DNA of 64,000 nt from the NCBI RefSeq assembly GCF_008086165.1, contig NZ_VSKL01000001.1, forward strand, positions 682,001 through 746,000, read 5' to 3'. Under the pieces are notes generated by a model. The model had not been told where the DNA came from and made no database searches. It saw only the letters and a program-made list of their open reading frames with translations. Below, piece by piece: positions 28,105-36,737 of this stretch (positions are counted from its first letter, which is position 1; each line of letters opens with the position of its first letter). A program made the position numbers and the translations under genes. This DNA comes from Algorimicrobium algoritergicola (lineage in GTDB: Bacteria > Bacteroidota > Bacteroidia > Flavobacteriales > Flavobacteriaceae).

Positions 28105-28836
28105 ATGAAGAAGAAGTTAGAGGCTGAATTAATGAGTATTGCACATAGAATCTTAAAATTAAAAGGTAAAGATGATTTGAATAAAATGCATCTAGAAGTG
28201 GCTGCTTTATATGAAAAATTAACGGTATTAAAATTTGCGAAAGAAAATTTTGAGGATGATATTCCTACTATTGGTAATGATTCGTCATTTTTTGATATGC
28301 TAGATGTAGCTTTTAATAATAAAGTGAGCGACAACATTGAATTTGAAGATAAGACGTACATAAATCTTGATGATTCTGAACACGAAGAAATTATGGAACC
28401 TGCCATTGAAAAAATAAAAGATATGGTGGCTCAAATGCCTCATGAAGCGCAAATGGTAGATTCGCTTTTTGAAAAGGCAACTTCAAAAACCCAAGTTCAT
28501 AAAATTGATTTGGATGATATAACTGCTGGTTTTGATAACGAACCTATTTTTGACCCTGTTAAAAAAACGGATGGTAATTTTAAAAAATCGCTTAACGATA
28601 AACTTAAAAAGGGTTTGGTAATTGGGCTTAATGATAAAATAGCTTTTATCAAACATTTATTTGAAGGTGAAGGCGATGATTACAACCGTGTGATATCGCA
28701 AATAAACACCTTGAATTCAGTTGAGGAAGTACAAAACTTAATTTTAAATATTGTAAAACCGGATTATAATAATTGGGAAGGTAAAGAGGTTTATGAAACC
28801 CGCTTTATGGAGCTTATTGAAAGTAAATTCGATTAA
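28105..28836 (+). CDS. Conserved protein of unknown function
   Basis: This 243-aa acidic cytoplasmic protein has no signal peptide or membrane segment. The N-terminal half is helical (1-60, MKKKLEAELMSIAHRILKLK), the middle is acidic and probably flexible (60-170), and the C-terminal 70 residues look like a small conserved domain (LNDKIAFIKHLFEGEGDD, NLILNIVKPDYNNWEGKE, then FMELIESKF). That C-terminal pattern looks familiar from other Bacteroidota hypotheticals, but I know no function for it. It is divergent from tdk and upstream of rsmI by 95 bp. Confidence 0.8.
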   Translation: MKKKLEAELMSIAHRILKLKGKDDLNKMHLEVAALYEKLTVLKFAKENFEDDIPTIGNDSSFFDMLDVAFNNKVSDNIEFEDKTYINLDDSEHEEIMEPAIEKIKDMVAQMPHEAQMVDSLFEKATSKTQVHKIDLDDITAGFDNEPIFDPVKKTDGNFKKSLNDKLKKGLVIGLNDKIAFIKHLFEGEGDDYNRVISQINTLNSVEEVQNLILNIVKPDYNNWEGKEVYETRFMELIESKFD

Positions 28837-28931
28837 TAATAATATATCTCAACCTACCTTTTGTTAAACATGATTTTGAATGTTGAAATACATCAGAAGA
28901 TTGTAAATTTGAATAGAAATCAGTTTGCTTT

Positions 28932-29600
28932 ATGAAACTTTACATTGTTCCAACACCTATTGGTAATCTGCAAGACATGACTTTTAGAGCTATAGATGTT
29001 TTAAAATCAGTGGATTTAATTCTTGCTGAAGATACCCGAACATCTGGAAAATTATTGAAGCATTTTGATATTGGCACACCATCACAATCACACCACATGC
29101 ATAACGAGCATAAAACGGTTGATGGTTTAATCAATAAATTAAAAAGTGGTGTAACCATGGCTTTAATTAGCGATGCAGGAACACCTGCTATTTCTGATCC
29201 TGGATTTTTATTAACCAGAGCTTGTATTGAAAATAATATTGAAGTAGACTGTTTACCAGGAGCAACTGCTTTTGTGCCAGCATTAGTAAATAGTGGGATG
29301 CCTAATGATAAGTTTGTTTTTGAAGGCTTTTTACCTGTAAAAAAAGGACGACAAACGCGATTATTACTCCTTGCTGAAGAGACCCGAACCATTATTTTTT
29401 ATGAAAGTCCACATAAACTGATAAAAACACTGACCCATTTTTGTGAATATTTTGGAGAAGACAGACCTGTTTCTGTTTCCCGAGAACTCTCCAAACTCTA
29501 CGAAGAAACCATTCGCGGCACTGCCAAAGACGTTTTAGAACATTATACCAACAAACCTCCAAAAGGTGAAATTGTGGTAGTTGTAGGTGGTAAAAAGTAG
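28932..29600 (+). CDS. rsmI: 16S rRNA (cytidine1402-2'-O)-methyltransferase
   Basis: The 222-aa SAM-dependent enzyme of the tetrapyrrole-methylase fold starts MKLYIVPTPIGNLQDMTFRA. Family motifs include LAEDTRTSGKLLKHF, ALISDAGTPAISDPG and the CLPGATAFVPALVNSG SAM-binding loop. It methylates the ribose of C1402 in the 16S decoding centre. It is shorter at the C-terminus than the E. coli enzyme, ending after the PPKGEIVVVV strand as is usual in this phylum. Confidence 0.95.
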   Translation: MKLYIVPTPIGNLQDMTFRAIDVLKSVDLILAEDTRTSGKLLKHFDIGTPSQSHHMHNEHKTVDGLINKLKSGVTMALISDAGTPAISDPGFLLTRACIENNIEVDCLPGATAFVPALVNSGMPNDKFVFEGFLPVKKGRQTRLLLLAEETRTIIFYESPHKLIKTLTHFCEYFGEDRPVSVSRELSKLYEETIRGTAKDVLEHYTNKPPKGEIVVVVGGKK

Positions 29601-29727
29601 ATTTTGATTTTTCAAAAACAATTATGGAAATCTTTTTTGTAGGGCTTTGCTCCATTTCCAAATTTTAAATTTTCCCTAACAGTATCTGTCTAAAATTTCA
29701 GTATCTTAATCACTACAAATTAAGACT

Positions 29728-31083
29728 ATGAAAAATAAGCATTACAACGTATTCGTTATAGGAAGTGGTATTGCAGGGCAAACCGCGGCAAAAATATGCC
29801 GAGAAAATAATTTAAGCGTCGCCATTTCCGATAATAGAGAATTTGGTGGAACTTGCGCCAATAGGGGTTGCGATTCCAAAAAAATATTACTGCAATTTTC
29901 GCAATTGGTTTATCAAAGTAATAAATTTCAAGGACTTGGAGTTAAAAAAAATCCGAAGTTAAATTGGAAGCAAGTTCAAAAATTCAGACGTTCTTTTTCT
30001 AATCCCATTCCCCCAAAAACAGAACAAAATTTAAAAGATTTAGGTATGTCCTTATACCACCAATCACCAAAATTTATAAGTAAAAATGAAGTTGAGGTCG
30101 AAGGGAAAGTAGTGTCTGCCGATTATTTTGTAATTGCCACCGGAAACATTCCAAGACCGTTAGATATTGACGGTAACGAATTTTTAAAAGTGAGTGAAGA
30201 CGTTTTGGATTTAAAGAAAATTCCAAAATCTATTACATTCATCGGATCGGGATATATTGCCATGGAATTTGCATGTATGCTTGCAACTCTGGGAAGTCAG
30301 GTTACCATTTTAGAACGAGAGAAAACAGCTCTAGCTAATTTTGATCAATTTTTAGTAGAAAAATTAATTACTAAACTTGAAAGTTTAGGCGTGAAATTTA
30401 TTTTTAATGCGGATGTAACGGGTGTTAAAAAATTAAAAAAGAATTTAGAAGTTTCATTTTCTATTGATGGCGAAGTTACCACACACAAATCGCGATTGGT
30501 TATTAATGCGGCAGGCAGAGTTCCAGCTATTGAAGCTTTAGATCTTGAAAAAGCCGATATTGAAGCGGATCATGATGGCATTGTTGTCAATGATTATTTG
30601 CAAAGTAAATCGCACTCAAAAGTTTATGCTTGTGGTGACGTTTCCAATAAATCGTTAGCTTTAACACCACTTTCAGGACTTCAAGGCTATATTGCCGGAA
30701 ATAATATAATTAAAGAAAACTCTAAAACTTTTGATGTTCCGTGTATACCGTCAACTGTGTTTACAACACCAAATTTGTCATCGGTAGGATATGGTGAAGA
30801 AGACGCCAAAGCGCGCTATAAAAATATAAAAGTGTATCAAGGTGATGCTAGTAATTGGTTTAATGCCAAAAAAGAAAATGAAGACACCTATGCGTATACC
30901 ATTTTAGTTAATGAACGTACTGACGAAATTGTAGGCGCTCATATTTTAAGTTCAGAAGCCAATGAAAGCATCAACGTTTTTGCAACGGCTATTTATAATA
31001 AAATGACGGTAAAAGAATTCAAGCGTATGGTTTTCACATATCCATCTTATGTTATTGACCTAAAAAGTATGATGGAAAATTAA
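29728..31083 (+). CDS. Pyridine nucleotide-disulfide oxidoreductase (class I)
   Basis: The 451-aa flavoprotein has an N-terminal FAD site (IGSGIAGQTAA), redox-active cysteines Cys43 and Cys48 in GGTCANRGCDSKK, an NAD(P) site (FIGSGYIAMEFACM near 175), a second FAD motif (VYACGDVSN) and a dimerisation domain from about 340. It is like glutathione, mycothione and mercuric reductases and dihydrolipoyl dehydrogenase. The usual C-terminal HPT-type catalytic dyad appears as FTYPSY, so it may not be a standard disulfide reductase. The substrate is unknown. Confidence 0.85.
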   Translation: MKNKHYNVFVIGSGIAGQTAAKICRENNLSVAISDNREFGGTCANRGCDSKKILLQFSQLVYQSNKFQGLGVKKNPKLNWKQVQKFRRSFSNPIPPKTEQNLKDLGMSLYHQSPKFISKNEVEVEGKVVSADYFVIATGNIPRPLDIDGNEFLKVSEDVLDLKKIPKSITFIGSGYIAMEFACMLATLGSQVTILEREKTALANFDQFLVEKLITKLESLGVKFIFNADVTGVKKLKKNLEVSFSIDGEVTTHKSRLVINAAGRVPAIEALDLEKADIEADHDGIVVNDYLQSKSHSKVYACGDVSNKSLALTPLSGLQGYIAGNNIIKENSKTFDVPCIPSTVFTTPNLSSVGYGEEDAKARYKNIKVYQGDASNWFNAKKENEDTYAYTILVNERTDEIVGAHILSSEANESINVFATAIYNKMTVKEFKRMVFTYPSYVIDLKSMMEN

Positions 31084-31149
31084 TAGATATAGAAAGCGAA
31101 AAGAGAAACAACACGTTACAAAATTGCTTTAAATATTTAAATTGAAAAT

Positions 31150-31722
31150 ATGCAAGAATTACTTCATAGCATTAGTCAATGTACCATCTGTAAAGACTAT
31201 TTGCCGTTAGGTCCAAGGCCTGTGGTTTCAGCTCATAATAATTCTAAAGTTATCATTATAGGTCAAGCTCCGGGCACTAAAGTCCATGCTTCAGGAATTC
31301 CTTGGGATGATGCTAGCGGAAAGCAATTACGGAATTGGCTAGATGTGAGCAAAGAACAATTTTATAACCCTGAAAATTTTGCCATTATGCCTATGGGATT
31401 CTGTTACCCAGGAAAAGGCAAGTCGGGGGATTTACCGCCAAGGCCAGAATGTGCACCACAGTGGCATCATCAACTTTTAGAGCACATGCCGAATGTTGAA
31501 TTAATTTTACTCATTGGCATGTATGCACAGCGTTATTATTTAAAAAGCGATGCTAAAAAAACGCTAACGGAAACCGTTGATAATTTTCAAGCGTATTTGC
31601 CCATGTATTTACCCTTGCCACATCCATCGCCTAGAAATCGGTTTTGGTTGACTAAAAATCCTTGGTTTCAAACGGAAGTTTTACCTATATTAAAAACAAA
31701 AGTCCATAGCCTTATCAAATAA
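31150..31722 (+). CDS. Uracil-DNA glycosylase family protein with probable 4Fe-4S cluster
   Basis: The 190-aa protein of the UDG fold has IIIGQAPGTKVHASGIPWDDASG (motif I and active-site loop) at about residues 35-57 and LPHPSPRNRFW (motif II) near 157. Four cysteines, Cys11-xx-Cys14, Cys85 and Cys101, have the C-x2-C...C-x15-C spacing that holds the 4Fe-4S cluster of family 4/5 UDGs. It would remove uracil from DNA as part of base-excision repair. The sub-family cannot be fixed from the sequence. Confidence 0.82.
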   Translation: MQELLHSISQCTICKDYLPLGPRPVVSAHNNSKVIIIGQAPGTKVHASGIPWDDASGKQLRNWLDVSKEQFYNPENFAIMPMGFCYPGKGKSGDLPPRPECAPQWHHQLLEHMPNVELILLIGMYAQRYYLKSDAKKTLTETVDNFQAYLPMYLPLPHPSPRNRFWLTKNPWFQTEVLPILKTKVHSLIK

Positions 31723-31760
31723 AAAATCTATCTTTATTTTTCGGTTAAAACCCAATTATC

Positions 31761-33488
31761 ATGATTAAAAAAATACTATTTCTATGCGTTTTCAGTGTGG
31801 CTTTTTCAAGCTTAACTCAAGCACAATCCATAAAAAAACAAACCACAAAAGAAAGTTTAGAGCAAACAGTTATAACTGATTTTTCAGGCGATTTAGCTTA
31901 CGAAACTACGGCATTTGTTGAAAAATATTGGCGTGTGGTTGGAAATACAGGATTTAATGAAAGTATTAATTTCATAGCTAAAAATTTAGAAAGTGCTGGC
32001 TTCGTTTTAGAAGAAAAGTCAAAACCAAACAACCGACTTACCTACCGAATTGAAAAGCGTCCATTAAAAAATCCTACATGGGAAATGGTTGATGCGCTGG
32101 TAACTTTTAATAGCAAGGAAGCACCGCTTTTAGCACATAAAACCAACCGAAATATGGTGGCTTTAAATTCCTTCAGCACACCAAAAGAAGGTGTTACAGC
32201 AGAAGTGATTTACGTAGAAGATGTTCAGAAATTAAAAAAAATGGATGTGAATGGAAAAATTATTTTCGCTGAAACCAGTCCATCACGTATTTATAATGAC
32301 GCCATCGTTAAAGGTGGCGCTATTGGTTTAATGACGTATGATAATCCATCGTATTTACAACCGGAAAAAAATACAACCTCTATTCAATTTCGCTCTATTC
32401 CTTTAAATTCTAAATTAAAGCCTTGGGCAATTGCCTTGTCCTATCAAGCTAAAGAGCGTTTAAAAGAAGCGCTTTCAAAAGGGCCAATTACCTTAAATGT
32501 TCAAATAGAAACTAAAATATATGAATCGGAAGAACTCACCATTGTTGCCGATATTAAAGGAAATAAATTGCCAAATGAACGTTTAGTTTTTAGTGCACAT
32601 GTTCAGGAGCCAGGTGCCAATGATAATGCTACCGGAGTTGGTGTTGCGCTAGAAATGGCAACGCTTTCAGCAAAGTTATTAAAAGATAATACATGGAATC
32701 CTACCAGAACACTAACCTTTCTTTGGGGAGACGAAATTGTGTCTACAGGTCGTTATGTGCAAGAGGATAAAACGCGTGCTCAAGATATAAAATGGGGAAT
32801 TAGCTTGGATATGGTTGGTGAAAATACAGACATCACAGGTGGTTCATTTCTCATTGAAAAAATGCCAGATCCTAGTGCTATTTGGACACGTGGTAATGAT
32901 AAACATTCAGAATGGGGTGGCAGTAAAATGAGTTTAGACCAAATGAAACCACATTATTTAAACGATTTTGTTATTGGTGAATTTGAAGCCCAAGGCAAAC
33001 GTGCCAATTGGGAAGTCAATACCAACCCGTTTGAAGGTGGAAGTGATCACATGCCTTTTTTACGAAGTAATATTCCAAGTGTCTTGTTTTGGCATTTTAC
33101 CGATCAGTTTTATCATACGGATAATGACCGATTGGACAAAGTATCTAAAGAAACGCTTAAAAATGTGGGAACAGCGTCTTTACTGTCTGCTTATATTCTG
33201 TTGAATTCTGATGCAACAACTGCAAAAACGATAATTGCGAATATTGAAACCGCAGCAATTTCCAGATTGCATGAAGAATTAAAACAAGGAAAAATAGCCA
33301 TTAAAAAAGGTGATAAGCTAGCCGAACAAATTGAAATTATAAAGGCTTGGGAAGATTGGTATGTAAAAGCAATAGCCACAACGGTTGATATGTCGCCAGA
33401 AGCGACGTCTTTAAAAGAAGCTATTGAGAAAGCACAAGCTTCGGTTCGGGCAACTTCGGAAGCTGCGCTTTTGGAGTTGAGTAAATAA
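31761..33488 (+). CDS. M28-family zinc aminopeptidase, exported
   Basis: The 575-aa protein has a signal peptide (1-21, ending TQAQS), a PA-like insert (about 120-245) and an M28 catalytic domain (about 265-500). Zinc ligands can be seen in FSAHVQEPGANDNATG, WGDE, LDMVGE and the late His in FYHTDNDRLDKV. It would trim N-terminal residues from peptides in the periplasm or outside. A helical C-terminal extension (about 490-575) follows the catalytic domain. It shares a weak stem-loop downstream with the minus-strand neighbour. Confidence 0.9.
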   Translation: MIKKILFLCVFSVAFSSLTQAQSIKKQTTKESLEQTVITDFSGDLAYETTAFVEKYWRVVGNTGFNESINFIAKNLESAGFVLEEKSKPNNRLTYRIEKRPLKNPTWEMVDALVTFNSKEAPLLAHKTNRNMVALNSFSTPKEGVTAEVIYVEDVQKLKKMDVNGKIIFAETSPSRIYNDAIVKGGAIGLMTYDNPSYLQPEKNTTSIQFRSIPLNSKLKPWAIALSYQAKERLKEALSKGPITLNVQIETKIYESEELTIVADIKGNKLPNERLVFSAHVQEPGANDNATGVGVALEMATLSAKLLKDNTWNPTRTLTFLWGDEIVSTGRYVQEDKTRAQDIKWGISLDMVGENTDITGGSFLIEKMPDPSAIWTRGNDKHSEWGGSKMSLDQMKPHYLNDFVIGEFEAQGKRANWEVNTNPFEGGSDHMPFLRSNIPSVLFWHFTDQFYHTDNDRLDKVSKETLKNVGTASLLSAYILLNSDATTAKTIIANIETAAISRLHEELKQGKIAIKKGDKLAEQIEIIKAWEDWYVKAIATTVDMSPEATSLKEAIEKAQASVRATSEAALLELSK

Positions 33489-33514
33489 AAACCTCACTAT
33501 TTCTAGTAAGGTTT
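33489..33514 (-). terminator. Stem-loop between convergent genes
   Basis: AAACCTCACTA pairs with TAGTAAGGTTT (one C-A mismatch). The minus strand continues into T-rich sequence, so it fits best as the terminator of the AhpD-like gene and possibly serves both. Confidence 0.55.
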
Positions 33515-33560
33515 AATCTATTTTCTAACAGCGAAGCGGTCTAATATCTAACATCTTTTA

Positions 33561-34151
33561 TTACACATGCTTTCCAACCTCAAAACCATGTTTTCCTAAA
33601 AATTGATTTCCACTTTCTATGGCATCATTTTCTAAAGTTGTTCCCATGCTATCGTTCCATCTATTTAAATATCCAAACAGTGAAATAACGCCCAACATTT
33701 CTACAATTTCACCTTCATTCCAATGTTGGTGTAAGCGCTTTTGAATGGTTTCATCAACGCCATTCGGCACTTGACTTGCTGCTAAACTAAAATCGAGAGC
33801 AGCACGTTCCGCTTCCGAAAAAGCCGGATGTGTTCTATAGTCCCAAATATTATCTAATTGTTCTTGTTCAGCACCATAGCGTTCAGCAGCACGAATGGCA
33901 TGTGCTTGGCAATACCTGCAACCCGTTGCGTTGCTTGAAACCCAGGCAATCATGCGTTTTAAAGCAGACGTTACACGACCTTCATTCGCCATAACCGCTT
34001 TGTTGAGGTTTATAAACGCCTTGGAAATGGCCGGTCTGCGTTGCATGGTTAATACAGAATTTGGGCAAAAACCGAGTGTTTCATTAAAAAATTCTGCTAA
34101 TTCTTTAGTTTCTAAATCGTGGTCTGCGGATAATGGTGTTACAAGTGGCAT
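33561..34151 (-). CDS. AhpD-like/peroxidase-related protein (CMD family)
   Basis: The 196-aa all-helical protein of the carboxymuconolactone decarboxylase superfamily has the redox motif GCRYCQAHAIRAAERYG (CxxC with the following His) near residue 85. Such proteins act as alkylhydroperoxidases or related peroxidases. It is divergent from the OsmC-family gene (101-bp spacer), another peroxide-defence protein, which supports a role in oxidative stress. Confidence 0.85.
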   Translation of the reverse strand: MPLVTPLSADHDLETKELAEFFNETLGFCPNSVLTMQRRPAISKAFINLNKAVMANEGRVTSALKRMIAWVSSNATGCRYCQAHAIRAAERYGAEQEQLDNIWDYRTHPAFSEAERAALDFSLAASQVPNGVDETIQKRLHQHWNEGEIVEMLGVISLFGYLNRWNDSMGTTLENDAIESGNQFLGKHGFEVGKHV

Positions 34152-34252
34152 AGTCTATTTTTTTATTGGTATTTTTGAATGAACAAGCATCAATTTAAGC
34201 TTGTACCAGTATTTTATTTTAATCCTAACAAGTAACAAAAAAATCAACATAC

Positions 34253-34681
34253 ATGGCAAATACAAATAAAGTAATCACACATTGGAAAGGGAATCTACAA
34301 TTTGAATCGGATAACCCAAATGGGAAAACGGTTTTAATGGACACCAGTCCAGAACATGGTGGTCATAGTTCAGGCTTATCACCAAAAGCCATGATGCTTT
34401 CGGCTTTAGCAGGTTGTTCAGGATTGGATGTGGTGTCTGTTTTAGATAAAATGAAAGTACAAGTTTCCGATTTCCGAATGGATACTTATGGCGAATTAAC
34501 CGAAGAGCATCCTAAATATTACCATAGCGTTTCTGTAGAATATCATTTTTATGGTGACAATCTAGATGAAAATAAAATTAAAAAGGCAGTCGATTTATCT
34601 GTCGAAAAATACTGTGGTGTTATGGAAATGTTTCGAAAATTCGCAACTGTAAAAACGCGTATTTATTATCATAATACATAA
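34253..34681 (+). CDS. OsmC family protein
   Basis: The 142-aa protein has the two redox cysteines of the OsmC/Ohr superfamily: one in LAGCSGLDVVSVL near residue 60 and one in VEKYCGVMEM near 122. It is a short OsmC-type protein of the YhfA-like group rather than Ohr. It probably reduces organic hydroperoxides in the cytoplasm. It is divergent from the AhpD-like gene. Confidence 0.88.
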   Translation: MANTNKVITHWKGNLQFESDNPNGKTVLMDTSPEHGGHSSGLSPKAMMLSALAGCSGLDVVSVLDKMKVQVSDFRMDTYGELTEEHPKYYHSVSVEYHFYGDNLDENKIKKAVDLSVEKYCGVMEMFRKFATVKTRIYYHNT

Positions 34682-34786
34682 TTATTATCATTATTTTTCA
34701 GGGTTAATATAAACAATAATACTTAATATTAGTTTTAATTCTTATATTTAGTTAAGAATAACTGTTTAATTAAACCCAAATTTATT

Positions 34787-36619
34787 ATGAAACCACTCGT
34801 CACATTTTTACTTTTGTTTGGCATGTTCTATAATGGAATGTGCCAAACTTTTCCTTACGAACGGGAATGGGGTACTTACGCGGAGTTTACGAGAAATACT
34901 CGTGCTCACGCTATGGACAGTGAAGGGAATATTTATTCCGTAGGTTTTGTAACAGATACAGATGTGTTTCCTACAACTGCAGCTTCTCACCAACCCATCT
35001 ACGGTGGTGGCCAAGCAGATGGCTTTATTACAAAATACAGCAGTGATGGTAACTTTTTATGGGGAACCTATTTTGGAGGTGAAGATTTTGATGTCATAGA
35101 AGGCATTGCTATAGACAGTAACGATAATATTGTTGTTGTAGGCTTTACCTATTCTGCTACAGGCATTGCCACTCCAGGCGCCTTTCAAGAACAACCTACC
35201 GATCGTGGTGGTGGTGCTTTTTTAGCAAAGTTTACTGCAGAGGGTAACCAGCTTTGGGGCACGCATTTTTATAACAGTGCCATTCGTCCTGATGACGAAG
35301 CACCTTATAACTTTCATCAAGATTTTTGGTCGCCAGAATATTATAGAGCGGGAATTACCATAAATACTGTCAATGATATTTATATATATATATCAGATTA
35401 TAATTATAGTCAACCCACCAATAATATAACAACTTTGGGTGCCTTTCAAACAGAAACACTTGGTAATGGAAGTACTATAAGCCAGTTTACAGCTTCTGGA
35501 GATCGTGAATGGACTAGCTATTATGGAATTAACAGTGCGCGTATTAATGGTATAGTTGTGGATGGCTCGGGATTGTATGTGACTGGTACCAAGGTGGATT
35601 TTCCTACATCTCCTAATGTGCCCAATACCTATTTTGATACTTTTGGCAGCTACACATTCTCCTATTCAAATATTTATGATGCTTTTGTTTCGGGCCTTTC
35701 ATTGGATGGCAGCACCCGACTTTGGAGTCGCTATCTAGGTGGTTCTGGAGCAGAATTTTTGGGAGGAATGTCATCTTTAGCATTGGATGGCACGGGGCTT
35801 TATATAGCAGGTTACTCTGGAGGTAGTACCAATGGGAGTGTTACTGGTATTGCTACTCCGGGAGCTTATATGGAATCGAAGGGATGTGGCGATGGTTTTT
35901 TAGCAAAATTAAACCGTTCTGGTGAGATAGACTGGCTTACCTATACCTTGGATTGGGTTGAGGGAGCCTACGAGGATTTAGGTATTTCTTGTGGTGAAAA
36001 TGTGCATAGAATCAAATCCGTTTTTAGCGGCAAGAGTGGCGTATATTACACAGGGCAGACAAGTGTTTTACTGGACATTGCCACGGAAGAAGCCTTTATG
36101 GAAACACTTTATGGAAACACCTTGTATGGACAAATGGATGCCTTTATTATGAAGTTCTCTACCGAAGGCGAACGTGAATGGGGTACTTTTTTTGGTGGTG
36201 AAGAAAACGAAACCATTCCTTGGGTCTTTCCTTTTGAGGATGCTTTTTACGTCGTAGGACGAACGTCTAGCACTGAAAATATAGATACCCTAGGAAGTAC
36301 ATATTTAAAAAGTTTACAAGGGTATATCAATAAATTTTCTCCCAGTAATTTAAGTGTGGCAGAAGCGGCTACGTCACCTTTTGCTATATATCCTAACCCT
36401 GCTAATGATGTTTTGTATATTAAATTAAATGACAATATGCAATCTTATTCCAGTTCTTTTAAAGTTTATAATATTGTAGGTCAAGAAGTTCTAAATACAA
36501 AGCTTCATACTACTGAAATCAATCAAAAAATTGATGTTTCTGGGTTGTCTTCGGGTGTTTATATCGCTTCATTATCTTATAATAACCAAATATTTACCCA
36601 TAAAATCATTATCGAGTAA
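34787..36619 (+). CDS. SBBP-repeat beta-propeller protein with T9SS sorting domain
   Basis: The 610-aa secreted protein has a signal peptide (1-19, ending NGMCQ) and many SBBP-type blades with the repeated pattern DGFITKYSSDGNFLWGTYFGG and ATPGAF/Y. A C-terminal T9SS type A domain (about 530-610) contains FAIYPNPANDVLYI and ends FTHKIIIE. Codon choice is somewhat richer in GC than in its neighbours. A run of seven TA units at 35380-35393 lies in the coding region. The substrate or partner of the propeller is unknown. Confidence 0.88.
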   Translation: MKPLVTFLLLFGMFYNGMCQTFPYEREWGTYAEFTRNTRAHAMDSEGNIYSVGFVTDTDVFPTTAASHQPIYGGGQADGFITKYSSDGNFLWGTYFGGEDFDVIEGIAIDSNDNIVVVGFTYSATGIATPGAFQEQPTDRGGGAFLAKFTAEGNQLWGTHFYNSAIRPDDEAPYNFHQDFWSPEYYRAGITINTVNDIYIYISDYNYSQPTNNITTLGAFQTETLGNGSTISQFTASGDREWTSYYGINSARINGIVVDGSGLYVTGTKVDFPTSPNVPNTYFDTFGSYTFSYSNIYDAFVSGLSLDGSTRLWSRYLGGSGAEFLGGMSSLALDGTGLYIAGYSGGSTNGSVTGIATPGAYMESKGCGDGFLAKLNRSGEIDWLTYTLDWVEGAYEDLGISCGENVHRIKSVFSGKSGVYYTGQTSVLLDIATEEAFMETLYGNTLYGQMDAFIMKFSTEGEREWGTFFGGEENETIPWVFPFEDAFYVVGRTSSTENIDTLGSTYLKSLQGYINKFSPSNLSVAEAATSPFAIYPNPANDVLYIKLNDNMQSYSSSFKVYNIVGQEVLNTKLHTTEINQKIDVSGLSSGVYIASLSYNNQIFTHKIIIE

Positions 36620-36737
36620 ACAGGTACATTCCAAATAGTAGTTGGTGTGCAAACACATTATAAAAGTCTAAAGGTGTCATTGAAAAATTCCTACCTTTAG
36701 GCTTTTATCATTTACCTTGTAAATTTAATGATATTAT

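Noticed and set aside
29392-29661. 89-codon minus-strand frame over the end of rsmI
   Set aside because: It lies opposite a complete, conserved gene and has no recognisable motif.
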